This document shows positions 7,479 through 15,620 of a DNA stretch of 26,458 nucleotides, one piece after another. Position 1 is the first letter of the stretch; every line of letters starts with the position of its first letter. The DNA lies in contig CAZSNT010000143.1 in assembly GCA_964607765.1 (NCBI GenBank), forward strand, positions 1 through 26,458. The letters run 5' to 3'. The notes beneath the pieces are model-generated. The model did not search any database. It saw only the letters and a program-made list of their open reading frames with translations, and was not told where the DNA came from. This DNA is from CAZSNT01 sp964607765 (lineage in GTDB: Bacteria > Verrucomicrobiota > Lentisphaeria > Oligosphaerales > JABHEG01). Position numbers and translations under genes: made by a program.

Positions 7479-9044
7479 TCAGCGTTGGCGGAAGGCGTTG
7501 CGGAACTCGGTCAGTGTGACGGGTTTGAGCAAGATTGCGCTGAACGGCCCGGCGTCCGGGGTTGCGACTGCCTCGCTCGATCCGTACCCGGCCAGCAGGA
7601 TCACGTGAGGGGGCGGCACGCTCTGTCCAGCTTCCGCTGCGACACTGCGGCTTCCGTGCTTGGGCAGATCCTCGTCGACGATCAGCACGTCGAACGTTTG
7701 GGTCCTGAGCAGTTCCACAGCGTCCGCTTCACTGCGTGCGACGGTCTGTTCGTGTGCGTCCACGGTCAGGTATTCGCTGATCACGGAAGCGGTTTGTGCT
7801 TCGTTGCTGACCAGCAGCACGCGTTGGCGTTCCGCGGGCTGGTCGGACGGCTGCGTCGGCCCGTGGTCCGGGGCGAATCGCGCACAGGGCAGACTCAGGG
7901 AGACTGTGGTGCCGGCGCCGGGCGTGCTTTCTATCTGCATGGTACCGTTGTGTTGCTGCACAATGCCGTAGACCATGGCCAGGCCCAGCCCTGATCCGCC
8001 CCGGAATTTGGTCGTGAAGAAGGGGTCGACGCATCGCTCCCGGACTTCCCCGCTCATGCCTTTGCCTGTGTCCCGGACCGTGACGACAACGCAGTCTTCC
8101 TGTTTGTCAGCCGCCAGGAGGACAGTGCCGCCTTCCGGCATGGCGTCGACAGCGTTGAAGAGCAGGTTTGTCAGGGCTTGTCGGAGGTCGGCTTCGTAAG
8201 CCATGAAGATGGGCACGGTCGGTTGGACGTCGACACGGATAGTGATGGGGGGCGCGTCGGCCGGCCGTTCGTCTTGCCACTTTGACCGGCTCAAGTTGAC
8301 CACGCGCTCGAACGTGTCAGTGATGGACACGGGAGTCAGTGCGGACACTTCGTCGCCGGGGTGATAGAATTCAAGGAGGCTGCGGATGGTTTCCGCGGCC
8401 CGTTGCGCGGCTTGGTGGATTCGTGTCAGGTAGCGCGTGAGTTTTTCGCTGTCTTCCCGGACGTGCGGCCTGTTGAGCAGGTAGTCGCTGAACCCGACGA
8501 TCGGCGAGAGTGTATTGTTCAGTTCGTGTGCGATGCCGCCGGCCATCTGCCCAAGTGCGCGCAGCCTCTCGTGTTGGATGATCTGCTGCTGGGTGTTGCG
8601 GAGTTTGCTGAGGGTATCGTCCAGTTGCTGTCGACTCTCTCGGAGCTGCTCCTCGACCCGTTTCCTTTCGATGGCATAGCGCACGGCGCGTCTGAGCTGG
8701 GGGCCGGTGACCGAACCTTTGACGAGATAGTCCTGCGCGCCTGCGTGGACGGCTTCCACAGCGGTGTCCTCATCAGCCAGTCCGCTGAGCACGATAATTG
8801 GCACGCTCGGCGCGCACTTATACACGCTGTCGAATGTCTCCAGGCCGGTCGAGTCGGGCAGCGAGAGATCGAGGAGGATCACGTCGGGGGGCGATTCGGG
8901 CAGCAGTTGCAGGGCCTTGCGGAGCGTGTCGGTCCAGGCAAGGCGGAAGGGACGGTGCTGTGACTCGCTCAACAGATCCTGCGTGAGCAGGTAATCATCC
9001 TCGTCGTCCTCGAGCAGGAGGACACGGACTGCGGGCTCGCTCAT
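7479..9044 (-). CDS. Hybrid histidine kinase: receiver-kinase-degenerate receiver
   Basis: A 521-residue soluble protein. The N-terminal receiver (about 5-125) has acidic residues E12, D13 and D14, Asp59 (LLDLSLPDS), Ser87 and Lys109 (YLVKG). A coiled coil (about 125-160) leads to the HisKA motif GGIAHELNN with His173. The ATPase domain shows NLLFNAVDAM (Asn298), RDTGKGM (Asp325) and SGLGLAMVYGIV. The C-terminal receiver-like domain (about 407-520) keeps Asp457 (IVDEDLP) and Lys507 (LLKPVT), but the acidic pair is replaced by SerAsn (LLVSNEA), so metal binding is probably lost. AGGAA at ten bases upstream supports the ATG at 9044. The core, with SPIVGFSDYLL after the H-box, is very like that of the upstream 833-residue kinase and suggests an ancient duplication. 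There is a 104-bp gap from that gene; the two are likely co-transcribed. Confidence 0.92.
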   Translation of the reverse strand: MSEPAVRVLLLEDDEDDYLLTQDLLSESQHRPFRLAWTDTLRKALQLLPESPPDVILLDLSLPDSTGLETFDSVYKCAPSVPIIVLSGLADEDTAVEAVHAGAQDYLVKGSVTGPQLRRAVRYAIERKRVEEQLRESRQQLDDTLSKLRNTQQQIIQHERLRALGQMAGGIAHELNNTLSPIVGFSDYLLNRPHVREDSEKLTRYLTRIHQAAQRAAETIRSLLEFYHPGDEVSALTPVSITDTFERVVNLSRSKWQDERPADAPPITIRVDVQPTVPIFMAYEADLRQALTNLLFNAVDAMPEGGTVLLAADKQEDCVVVTVRDTGKGMSGEVRERCVDPFFTTKFRGGSGLGLAMVYGIVQQHNGTMQIESTPGAGTTVSLSLPCARFAPDHGPTQPSDQPAERQRVLLVSNEAQTASVISEYLTVDAHEQTVARSEADAVELLRTQTFDVLIVDEDLPKHGSRSVAAEAGQSVPPPHVILLAGYGSSEAVATPDAGPFSAILLKPVTLTEFRNAFRQR

Positions 9045-9148
9045 GGCAGGGGTTTCCTGTCGCGTGTTGCCGTGCTGTGTGCCGGTGGGACGGGGCCTGG
9101 ACGAAAGGGACCGGTTGTGTCACGTTTCCAGCGCGTGGGCAGTGTCAC

Positions 9149-11650
9149 CTATTGTTCGCAGAGTTCTGCCAGCGCTGTTCGGAGGCTGTCGAGCGTCACG
9201 GGCTTACGCAGCACGGCGTTGATTGCGTTCCCGTCGGTCTCGGGGTCACCGTCATTTCCCACGAAGCCTGTTACGAGCACGACGGGCATGCCGGGGTTGC
9301 ACGCCTTGATGCGGTCAGCCAGTTGCTCGCCGCCCATGTCGGGCAAGCCCTGGGCGGTCATAATCACATCGTATTGCGCCTGATCAAGCGCGTCGAGGGC
9401 CTTCTTTCCGGTGTCAGCAGTCGCCACGGCGTGGCCATCGAGGGGCAGGCATTCGGTCAGGACGCTGCGGACGCGAGGGTCAGGCTCGACCACCAATATA
9501 CTCAGCTCGCGTGTGTGCGCCTCGGCGGGCTTTTCCTGCGGCCTGTCACCTGGGGTCTCCAAGCTCGGTAGGTAGATTCGGAAGGCAGTGCCCTTGCGGG
9601 GGGCGGTCTCGAATTCGACCGTGCCCTGATGCCGCTGGACGCAGCCGTAAACCATGGCCAGGCCCAGCCCGGTTCCGCGATCCTGTTTGGTTGTGAAGAA
9701 GGGATCAAGGCAGCGCCGCGCCACCTCTTCGTCCATACCGTCCCCCGTGTCTCGCACCTCCACGAGCGCGCCGCCACGCTCGGGTCGACACAGCACCGAG
9801 AGCGTGCCACCGTTCGGCATCGCATCCACGGCATTGAAAATCAGGTTGGTCAAGGCTCTGCGCAGTTCGCTTTCGTGCCCATTGATCCAGAGCGGCTCGG
9901 TCACTTGCGCGTCCAGCTCGATCCGTGCTCCCTGTGCCAAGGCGTCATGCCTCCATCGGGTGCGTGTGACGGAGAGCACTCGCCTGAGCATGCGGCACAG
10001 GTCGAATCGGTGCCACACTTCGTCGGCCTGACGTGAGCGGTAGAACCCCCGCAGTTGCTCCACAGTGGCTGCCGCGTCGAGCGCCGCAGTGTTGATGTTA
10101 CTCAGGAACGCTTTGAGTTTCTTTCGGTCCTCGAGGATTTCCGGGCGTTTGAGGAGTATGTCGCTGAACCCTACGATGGGTGACATCGCGTTGTTGAACT
10201 CATGCACGATTCCGCTGGCGAACTGTCCCAGGGCGGTGAGGCGTTCATGACGACTGAGTCGACGCTGTGTTCGGTTCAGTTCCTCGAGCGTCTCCTGCAG
10301 CTGTCGGGCGTGGTCCGATACGGCCTCGTGCAGTCGGGCCTGCCGGACGGCGACGGCGACGACCTCCGCCACTTCCATCAGGATCTCCCGGTCCTGATTG
10401 GTGAGCGTCCGCTCGGTTCGGGACGCCAGGTTCAGGCAACCGATCATCTCGGCCTCGGCCACGAGCGGGACATCCACCGACGAGCAATACCCGGCCGCCA
10501 GCAGCAGCTCGTCCAGCCGTGTTCCATCGTGCGCGTTACGCAGATCGCGCACACATCGTGGTTCGCCTTCGCTGAGGGATGCGAGGTCCTCCAGTTCGTG
10601 TGCCGGGATGGTGTCTTCGGTGATGTCGGCAGCCGCAGAATCACGGTGCAGGCACCCCAACACAACCGCGTGGTCGTTGTCGGGCGCGAACTGCAAGATG
10701 GCCATACGGTCCCAATCGACCAGCACGGCCAGATGTCGCAGCGCGCCCTGGGCAACGTCCTGCAGCGACTGGGCCGTGACGATGGCTCGGTTCAGATCGC
10801 AGAATGTCTCGAGGCGTTCGCGAGCCCGCTCACGTTCGGTAACATCCCTGAAGATGCCGGCAAGGAAGTCCTTGCCGGCCAGGCTGAATGTGAACGAGCT
10901 GATGTCGGCGACGAATATCGAGCCGTCCTTGTGCAGGCAGGGGATGCGTCGGGCAAAGTTGCTCTCCGCAGCCACCATCTTGCGGAACTCCTCGAGGGCG
11001 TGATCGAGGTCCTCAGGCGGGTGGATGTCTTTCACGCCCAGCCCTGTGAGTTCCGCCTCTGTGCAGCCGAGCATCTCCAGCATTCGGGGATTGCCGTCGC
11101 AGAACCGGGCTGTCTTCTTGTCCGCGATCAGGATACCATCCGACGCGCTTTCGTAGACGGAGCGGAAGCGTGCTTCCGAATCACGGAGCGCCTGTTCCGT
11201 CTTGCGGCGCTCGGCGAGTTCCTCCTGCGCGATCTGATACAGGCGCTTGTTCTCGAGTTGGAGCCGCCGTTTTTCGAGCACGTCCTTGACGGTGGCGACG
11301 ACCTCGTCTCTGATGACGGGTTTGGTGATGTAGGCGTCAGCGCCGGCTTTCAGAGCTCTGATCGCAGAGTCGAGCGTGGCGTAGCCGGTGAACACAACAA
11401 CAGCGACGTCGGGCAGGATCTGCTTCAGCGGCGCGATCAGCTCGATGCCCTCCGTATCGGGCAATCGAATATCCAACAGAGCCAGATCGAAGGGCGTTTC
11501 GCGCGCTTTCTCCAAGGCCTCGGCAGCGGTTGCCGCGACTTCGGTCGCATATCCGGCCATCCCGAAGATCCGGGTGAGGAGCGCTCGGATCGCCGCCTCG
11601 TCATCCACTACAAGGATGCGCTGTTCCGGTTTGTCGAGCAGCTCGGACAT
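9149..11650 (-). CDS. Hybrid histidine kinase: receiver-PAS-GAF-kinase-pseudoreceiver
   Basis: An 833-residue soluble multi-domain sensor kinase. The order is: receiver about 10-125 (D16, D17; Asp60 in LLDIRLPD; Thr88; Lys110), coiled coil, PAS about 158-272 (ending FRDVTERERA), GAF about 285-440, coiled coil, HisKA SGIVHEFNN (His483), ATPase domain (NLIFNAVDAM; RDTGDGM Asp634; GTGLGLAMVYG) and a C-terminal receiver about 717-830. In that last receiver the phospho-acceptor position is alanine (MTAQGLPDMGG, Ala766; codon GCC where GAC would be expected), while Thr794 and Lys816 remain, so it is a pseudoreceiver. The ATG at 11650 is preferred; an in-frame GTG at 11659 directly follows the stop of the preceding response regulator gene. 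That tight junction indicates translational coupling with the regulator at 11660-12121. Confidence 0.93.
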   Translation of the reverse strand: MSELLDKPEQRILVVDDEAAIRALLTRIFGMAGYATEVAATAAEALEKARETPFDLALLDIRLPDTEGIELIAPLKQILPDVAVVVFTGYATLDSAIRALKAGADAYITKPVIRDEVVATVKDVLEKRRLQLENKRLYQIAQEELAERRKTEQALRDSEARFRSVYESASDGILIADKKTARFCDGNPRMLEMLGCTEAELTGLGVKDIHPPEDLDHALEEFRKMVAAESNFARRIPCLHKDGSIFVADISSFTFSLAGKDFLAGIFRDVTERERARERLETFCDLNRAIVTAQSLQDVAQGALRHLAVLVDWDRMAILQFAPDNDHAVVLGCLHRDSAAADITEDTIPAHELEDLASLSEGEPRCVRDLRNAHDGTRLDELLLAAGYCSSVDVPLVAEAEMIGCLNLASRTERTLTNQDREILMEVAEVVAVAVRQARLHEAVSDHARQLQETLEELNRTQRRLSRHERLTALGQFASGIVHEFNNAMSPIVGFSDILLKRPEILEDRKKLKAFLSNINTAALDAAATVEQLRGFYRSRQADEVWHRFDLCRMLRRVLSVTRTRWRHDALAQGARIELDAQVTEPLWINGHESELRRALTNLIFNAVDAMPNGGTLSVLCRPERGGALVEVRDTGDGMDEEVARRCLDPFFTTKQDRGTGLGLAMVYGCVQRHQGTVEFETAPRKGTAFRIYLPSLETPGDRPQEKPAEAHTRELSILVVEPDPRVRSVLTECLPLDGHAVATADTGKKALDALDQAQYDVIMTAQGLPDMGGEQLADRIKACNPGMPVVLVTGFVGNDGDPETDGNAINAVLRKPVTLDSLRTALAELCEQ

Positions 11651-11659
11651 GCCTAACAC

Positions 11660-12121
11660 TCACTTCGCCGTCGTGCGGTTGTCATGTGGCGGCAGTTCAA
11701 CGATCTCGAACCAGTACCTGCCGAGGGTGCGGATCACGTCGACAAGTCTATCGAATGTGACGGGCTTGCGGATGTACGAATTCACGCCGAGGTCATAGCT
11801 TCGCACCACATCCTCCTCGGCGGCGGACGTGGTCATGATGATGACCGGAAGGCGGCGCAGCGCGGGATCTGCCTTGATCTCCGCCAGTGCTTCCCGGCCA
11901 TCCTTCCTGGGCATATTGAGATCGAGCAGGACAACGTCGGGTGTCACCGTGTCGGCGTAGCGGCCTCTGTGTCTGAGGTAGTCCATGAGCTCCTCGCCAT
12001 CCTTGACGAAGTCCAGATCGTTAGCCAGCCTGGCTTCCTGGAAGGCTTCTCTGGCCAGCAACCGGTCCTCGTGGTCGTCGTCAGCCATGAGCAGTCTGAT
12101 GGGGCGTTGAGCTGGGGGCAT
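11660..12121 (-). CDS. Single-domain response regulator (Rcp1-like receiver)
   Basis: A 153-residue stand-alone receiver: acidic cluster DDD (14-16), phospho-acceptor Asp67 (LLDLNMPRKDG), Thr97/Thr98 and Lys119 (IRKPVTF). The C-terminal helix ends in RYWFEIVELP, as is usual in the Rcp1-like class. It has no output domain. GGGAGGGA lies about 11 bases before the ATG. The stop codon touches the following hybrid kinase gene, so the two are translated together. A good promoter lies about 170 bp upstream. It closely resembles the regulator at 12337-12840, for example in REALxxxK, TTSxAEEDxxRSYDLGVNSYxRKP. Confidence 0.93.
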   Translation of the reverse strand: MPPAQRPIRLLMADDDHEDRLLAREAFQEARLANDLDFVKDGEELMDYLRHRGRYADTVTPDVVLLDLNMPRKDGREALAEIKADPALRRLPVIIMTTSAAEEDVVRSYDLGVNSYIRKPVTFDRLVDVIRTLGRYWFEIVELPPHDNRTTAK

Positions 12122-12296
12122 TCTGCGCAGTCCCTCCCGTCTGTGGCGTTTCGCTAACGGTCACGCCCGGGGCGGTGCGCCCGCACGTGCACCCGTGAAC
12201 GGTCCAGAAACGCTGCCTCCTACCGTGCCGCGCTGGTGGTCACCGTCGGGGTTGGCCGTGCGCAGTCACTCCGCTTCCTTGTTTCTCCTAAGCCTA

Positions 12297-12325
12297 AATA
12301 TACCGTGACCTGGGCTCCGTGTGAA
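12297..12325 (-). promoter_or_regulatory. Sigma70-like promoter for the 12121-7479 gene set
   Basis: On the minus strand TTCACA (12325-12320) and TATATT (12302-12297) are spaced by 17 nt; each matches the consensus at five of six positions. It lies just downstream of the stop codon of the response regulator at 12337 and gives a leader of about 170 nt before the ATG at 12121. Confidence 0.55.
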
Positions 12326-12336
12326 GCGCTGCGTGC

Positions 12337-12840
12337 TCAGGTCGATGCGGCCGTCAGTGCCTCATTCGCTCGCAGATCCTGCAGGTTGGCCGCGTCGGAT
12401 CGGGGCAGTTCGACGCACGCCGCCCAGTACCGGTGCAACGCGCCTGCAAAGTCCACCAGTCCGGTGAACGTCGCGGGTTTGCGGACGTAGGAGTTGACAC
12501 CCAGGTCGTAAGACCGGATGATGTCTTCCTCCGCATCGGACGTGGTGAGGATGATCACAGGGATGGTCTGGAGGTCGGGAGTGCTCTTGAGGCGTTGGAG
12601 CGCTTCCCTGCCGTCCATGCGCGGCATGTTCAAGTCGAGCAGGATCACGTCCGGATGGCGCGGCGCTTCCGGGCCCGTGCATTCCAGTCGCTCGAGCAGG
12701 TCCTGGCCATCGACAGCGAAATCCAGGCTGGCCGGCAGTCCGGATTCCTCGAAGGCCTCTCGCAGCAGCAGCCTGTCTTCCGCGTCGTCGTCCGCTACCA
12801 ATATGCGCAGTGGACCCGCGGTGCCGAGGGGCGTGTCCAT
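12337..12840 (-). CDS. Single-domain response regulator (Rcp1-like receiver)
   Basis: A 167-residue stand-alone receiver with acidic cluster DDD (17-19), phospho-acceptor Asp69 (LLDLNMPRMDG), Thr99/Thr100 and Lys121 (VRKPATF). The tail after RYWAACVELP (about residue 147 on) is a short polar extension without a recognisable domain. AGGAAGGGA lies about ten bases before the ATG. The gene is 169 bp downstream of the PAS histidine kinase at 13010-14371, whose core is the type that normally pairs with this regulator class, so they are a probable cognate pair. A near neighbour (11660-12121) is a close paralogue, so cross-talk is possible. Confidence 0.93.
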   Translation of the reverse strand: MDTPLGTAGPLRILVADDDAEDRLLLREAFEESGLPASLDFAVDGQDLLERLECTGPEAPRHPDVILLDLNMPRMDGREALQRLKSTPDLQTIPVIILTTSDAEEDIIRSYDLGVNSYVRKPATFTGLVDFAGALHRYWAACVELPRSDAANLQDLRANEALTAAST

Positions 12841-13009
12841 TTGCTGCCATCCCTTCCTGGTCCGGGCCGCTTGTTATGCCGGCGGAGCAGCGACGGTTCG
12901 GCCACGCGTCGCCTGGCTCTGCCCTGTTGCCCCTCTATCTGTCTATTCGTTCGCGGCACGGCAATCTTACGCGGGCGCGCAGACTTTTTCGCTTCCCGAC
13001 CTGTGCCGG

Positions 13010-14371
13010 CTACTCCATTTCCGGCGGGTCGACCGGGAGCGTGACGCAGAACGTGGCGCCCTGGCCGGGCTGGCCACTTGCGGCGATTGTGCCGCCGTGT
13101 CGCTCCGCTATCCGCCGACAGATGGCCAGGCCGATTCCCGTACCCTCGTACTCGGCACGCGTGTGCAGTCGCTGGAAGATCGTGAAGATCCGCTCTGTGT
13201 GTCTGCTGTCGAACCCGATGCCGTTGTCCCGGACTTCCACGGTACACTGGCCATCGCTGACGCGTGCCTGAACGCGGATCTCCGGCGGCACGTTGGGGCG
13301 GGCGAACTTGATGGCGTTCTGCATCAGATTCTGAAACAGCTGCACCAGCTGTGTACTGTCGCCGAAGATCTCGGGGAGCTCCCCTACGCGCACGGTCGCC
13401 GCACTGCGTTGGATTGCCAGCTCGAGATTCGAGCCGGCCTCCTGCAGGATGTCTGTGAGTCTCACCATGCCGAACGTGTGGCCGCGTGTGGTGACACGCG
13501 AGTAGCTGAGCAGAGCGTGTATGAGGTTCTCCATTCGCTCTGCGGCGTTGATCATGCGGTCCAGGTACTGATTGCCGCGCTCGTCCAGCTTGGTGCCGTA
13601 CCGGATGTGGAGCCGTTCTCCGAACGCCTGGACCTTGCGCAGCGGCTCACGCAGATCGTGGGAGGCCACGTAAGCGAAGTCCTGCAGTTCCCGGTTGGAG
13701 CGGGCCAGGTTCCCAACGACGCGTGTAAGCTCACGCTCGGCCTTCTGACGCTCCTGCACCTCGTGGCGCAGTCGCCTGTTGGCGGCACGGAGCTGCCCTG
13801 TCCTTTCAGTCACCCGTTTCTCCAGGCCCTCGTTGAGGCGTTGAATTTCACGTTCGCCTCTCTTGCGTTCGGTGATGTCCCGCGCGAACGCGCAGCTGTA
13901 TCCCTTGCCTTCGAACTGCTGGTAGCTGACCGCGATCTCCACGGGCAGAACACGCCCGTCTTTGGTGCGGTGCACGGACTCGACTGTGAACGCCCCCTCC
14001 TTTCGGATCTTGGCCCAGTGCTCGCCCCAAGTCCCCGGCGGGAGATTGGGGTTGATGTCGTGCACCGACATGGTGAGCAGTTCGTCGCGCGTGTAGCCGA
14101 GCGACCGGCAGGTGGCGTCGTTGACATAGATGAGCCTGGCGTCTTCGCCCATCCAGTAGGCGGCCTCGGCCGCATGTGCGACTGCGAGTTGGGTGAAGCG
14201 AAGGAAGTGCTCGGTGCGCTTCCGTTCCCGGTCCTGCCTCTGCAGGTGTGAGAGCGACTTGCGGAGGGCGGCCGTTCCGTCCGCGGCCTGCTGTGCAAGC
14301 AGCGTGTTCTGCTCTTCGAGCTTCCGGACTCGCGCGAGCAGCTCAGCTTTGGTTGGACGGGATGACGACAT
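13010..14371 (-). CDS. PAS sensor histidine kinase (phytochrome-type kinase core)
   Basis: A 453-residue soluble kinase. An N-terminal coiled coil (about 5-55) is followed by one PAS domain (about 58-168; YVNDATCRSLGYTRDELL, ending FARDITERKRGE), a second coiled coil (about 170-230), the HisKA motif SHDLREPLRK with His238, and an ATPase domain (LMQNAIKF Asn352; RDNGIGF Asp382; GTGIGLAICRRIAERHGG). There is no membrane segment. It is homologous in the core to the kinase at 3931-5766. A strong promoter-like element ends about 40 bp before the ATG. The first nine residues (MSSSRPTKA) are a usual soluble N-terminus, but no clear ribosome site precedes them. It is likely paired with the response regulator at 12337-12840. 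Confidence 0.93.
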   Translation of the reverse strand: MSSSRPTKAELLARVRKLEEQNTLLAQQAADGTAALRKSLSHLQRQDRERKRTEHFLRFTQLAVAHAAEAAYWMGEDARLIYVNDATCRSLGYTRDELLTMSVHDINPNLPPGTWGEHWAKIRKEGAFTVESVHRTKDGRVLPVEIAVSYQQFEGKGYSCAFARDITERKRGEREIQRLNEGLEKRVTERTGQLRAANRRLRHEVQERQKAERELTRVVGNLARSNRELQDFAYVASHDLREPLRKVQAFGERLHIRYGTKLDERGNQYLDRMINAAERMENLIHALLSYSRVTTRGHTFGMVRLTDILQEAGSNLELAIQRSAATVRVGELPEIFGDSTQLVQLFQNLMQNAIKFARPNVPPEIRVQARVSDGQCTVEVRDNGIGFDSRHTERIFTIFQRLHTRAEYEGTGIGLAICRRIAERHGGTIAASGQPGQGATFCVTLPVDPPEME

Positions 14372-14409
14372 CTTTGACGTGGTGGTGGGGATCGTCCCTT
14401 ACGTAGCTG

Positions 14410-14438
14410 ACTGTATCCTGACGCCCACGAGCTGTCAA
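14410..14438 (-). promoter_or_regulatory. Sigma70-like promoter for the PAS histidine kinase
   Basis: On the minus strand a perfect TTGACA (14438-14433) and TACAGT (14415-14410) are 17 nt apart. The predicted start near 14403 leaves a short leader of about 30 nt before the ATG at 14371. Confidence 0.55.
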
Positions 14439-14494
14439 ACGGGGCTCCCGCGTGTCGCGCGGCGCGTGGTCTTGGATTTGGGGCTGCGGATTGG

Positions 14495-14575
14495 GTGCCT
14501 ACGGATGGGGGTGCCTACGGATGGGGAGTGCCTACGGATGGGGGTGCCTACGGATGGGGAGTGCCTACGGATGGG
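14495..14575 (+). repeat. 16/17-nt tandem repeat with 33-nt higher order
   Basis: Five copies of GTGCCTACGGATGGGG lie head to tail at 14495, 14511, 14528, 14544 and 14561 (the last is truncated by one base). Copies 2 and 4 carry an extra A, so copies pair into identical 33-nt units. The array lies in the divergent gap and ends 87 bp before the methyltransferase ATG. An open frame runs through it into the downstream gene only because 33 is a multiple of three. Confidence 0.9.
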
Positions 14576-14619
14576 TTGCCGGACTTGTTGATGGGGAAGG
14601 AAAGTCGCCGCCCGTGCGC

Positions 14620-14625
14620 TATACT
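14620..14625 (+). promoter_or_regulatory. Possible -10 element for the RNA methyltransferase gene
   Basis: TATACT (five of six to the -10 consensus) lies 37 bp before the ATG at 14663. No good -35 hexamer is found at 16-18 nt upstream, so this is weak support. Confidence 0.3.
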
Positions 14626-14662
14626 ACCCGGCACAAGATCAACGTGTAGGGACGGGTCGACC

Positions 14663-15490
14663 ATGAAGATCACCAGCCTGCAGAACCCACGTGTGAAGGC
14701 TGTGGTCCGGTTGCGGCACCGGCGTCACCGTGACCGCGAGAAGCTGGTGCTGATCGAGGGCTATCGCGAGCTGCTTCGCGCGTCGGAGAACGGCTACCCG
14801 GTGGACGAACTGTTCGTCTGTCCGGCGCTGTTCCAAGGCAGCAATGAGGAAGCGCTGATCACGCGGCTGGCGGACTCGGGTACTCGCGTGTTCGAGACGA
14901 GCCAGCCCGTTTTCGTCAAGATGGCCTACCGTGACCGTCCGGAGGGAGTGCTGGGGGTAGGTCCCCAGCGCCGTCGTGCGCTGGCCGATCTCGTCCTCGG
15001 CGGTCGTGCTCCTCTCTTTCTGGTTGCGGAGTCGATCGAGAAGCCCGGCAATCTGGGGACTATGCTGCGCACGGCGGACGCTGCCGGTGTGGATGCCTTG
15101 ATACTGTGTGATCCCTGCACGGACCTTTACAACCCGAATGTCGTGCGTGCGAGCGTGGGCACGTTGTTCACCGTTCCGATAGCTGAGGGCAGCTCCGCGG
15201 CGGCGCTCGAGTGGCTCGCGCACCATGGGGTCCAGACCCTTGCGTCGTCGCCTCACGCTGATCTTGTCTACACGGACGCGGTACTGACGGGGCCGCTTGC
15301 CCTGGTCGTCGGTACGGAGCAGTACGGACTGACCGAGCCGTGGCTGGAGCAGTGCGGTCACCGTGTGAAGATCCCGATGCTGGGCCAGGCGGACTCGCTC
15401 AACGTGGCCACTGCCACGGCGCTGCTGCTGTTCGAGGCGCTGCGGCAGCGGGGCTGGGGAACGGGGGCGGAGAAGGGGAGGGGGGCCTGA
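14663..15490 (+). CDS. SpoU/TrmH-family RNA 2'-O-methyltransferase
   Basis: A 275-residue SPOUT-fold methyltransferase that would transfer a methyl group from S-adenosylmethionine to a ribose 2'-OH of rRNA or tRNA. The three family motifs are present: motif 1 NLGTMLRTADAAG (130-142, with Asn130 and catalytic Arg136), motif 2 VVGTEQYGL (215-223) and motif 3 IPMLGQADSLNVATA (237-251), which forms the trefoil-knot cofactor site. An N-terminal substrate-binding domain of the SpoU_sub_bind type (about 1-100) fits the RlmB/TsnR-like subgroup. The ATG at 14663 follows AGGGA by nine bases; the frame stays open upstream through the tandem repeat, which is rejected as coding. Whether the target is 23S rRNA or tRNA cannot be read from sequence. 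Confidence 0.92.
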   Translation: MKITSLQNPRVKAVVRLRHRRHRDREKLVLIEGYRELLRASENGYPVDELFVCPALFQGSNEEALITRLADSGTRVFETSQPVFVKMAYRDRPEGVLGVGPQRRRALADLVLGGRAPLFLVAESIEKPGNLGTMLRTADAAGVDALILCDPCTDLYNPNVVRASVGTLFTVPIAEGSSAAALEWLAHHGVQTLASSPHADLVYTDAVLTGPLALVVGTEQYGLTEPWLEQCGHRVKIPMLGQADSLNVATATALLLFEALRQRGWGTGAEKGRGA

Positions 15491-15506
15491 TCTGCGTCAG
15501 GCCCCC
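15481..15506. terminator. Strong hairpin between convergent genes
   Basis: GGGGGCCTGA (15481-15490) and TCAGGCCCCC (15497-15506) form a perfect ten-base-pair stem with the six-base loop TCTGCG. The stop codon of the methyltransferase gene is part of the left arm. The stem is symmetrical and so could serve both convergent genes. No uninterrupted T-tract follows on either strand. Confidence 0.55.
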
Positions 15507-15620
15507 GTGTTGGTCACAGGGGCATTGTGCGCTTCGCGTATCCGGGGCGCGTCAGCTCAGCACCAGGACACTGCGGCCGCAGATGCGGTTGCCATTGTCT
15601 CTCTCCTCCAGTGTTCCCCT

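Noticed and set aside
10202..11656. A 484-codon plus-strand open frame opposite the 833-residue hybrid kinase
   Set aside because: The opposite strand has continuous receiver, PAS, GAF and kinase motifs; this frame is its mirror.
12518..14251. A 577-codon plus-strand open frame opposite the PAS kinase and response regulator
   Set aside because: It crosses two well-defined minus-strand genes, their promoter-free gap included, and shows no recognisable domain.
14495..14662. N-terminal extension of the methyltransferase through the tandem repeat (11-residue peptide repeats)
   Set aside because: The frame is open only because the 33-nt repeat is a multiple of three. The SpoU substrate domain begins at the ATG 14663, which has its own ribosome site.
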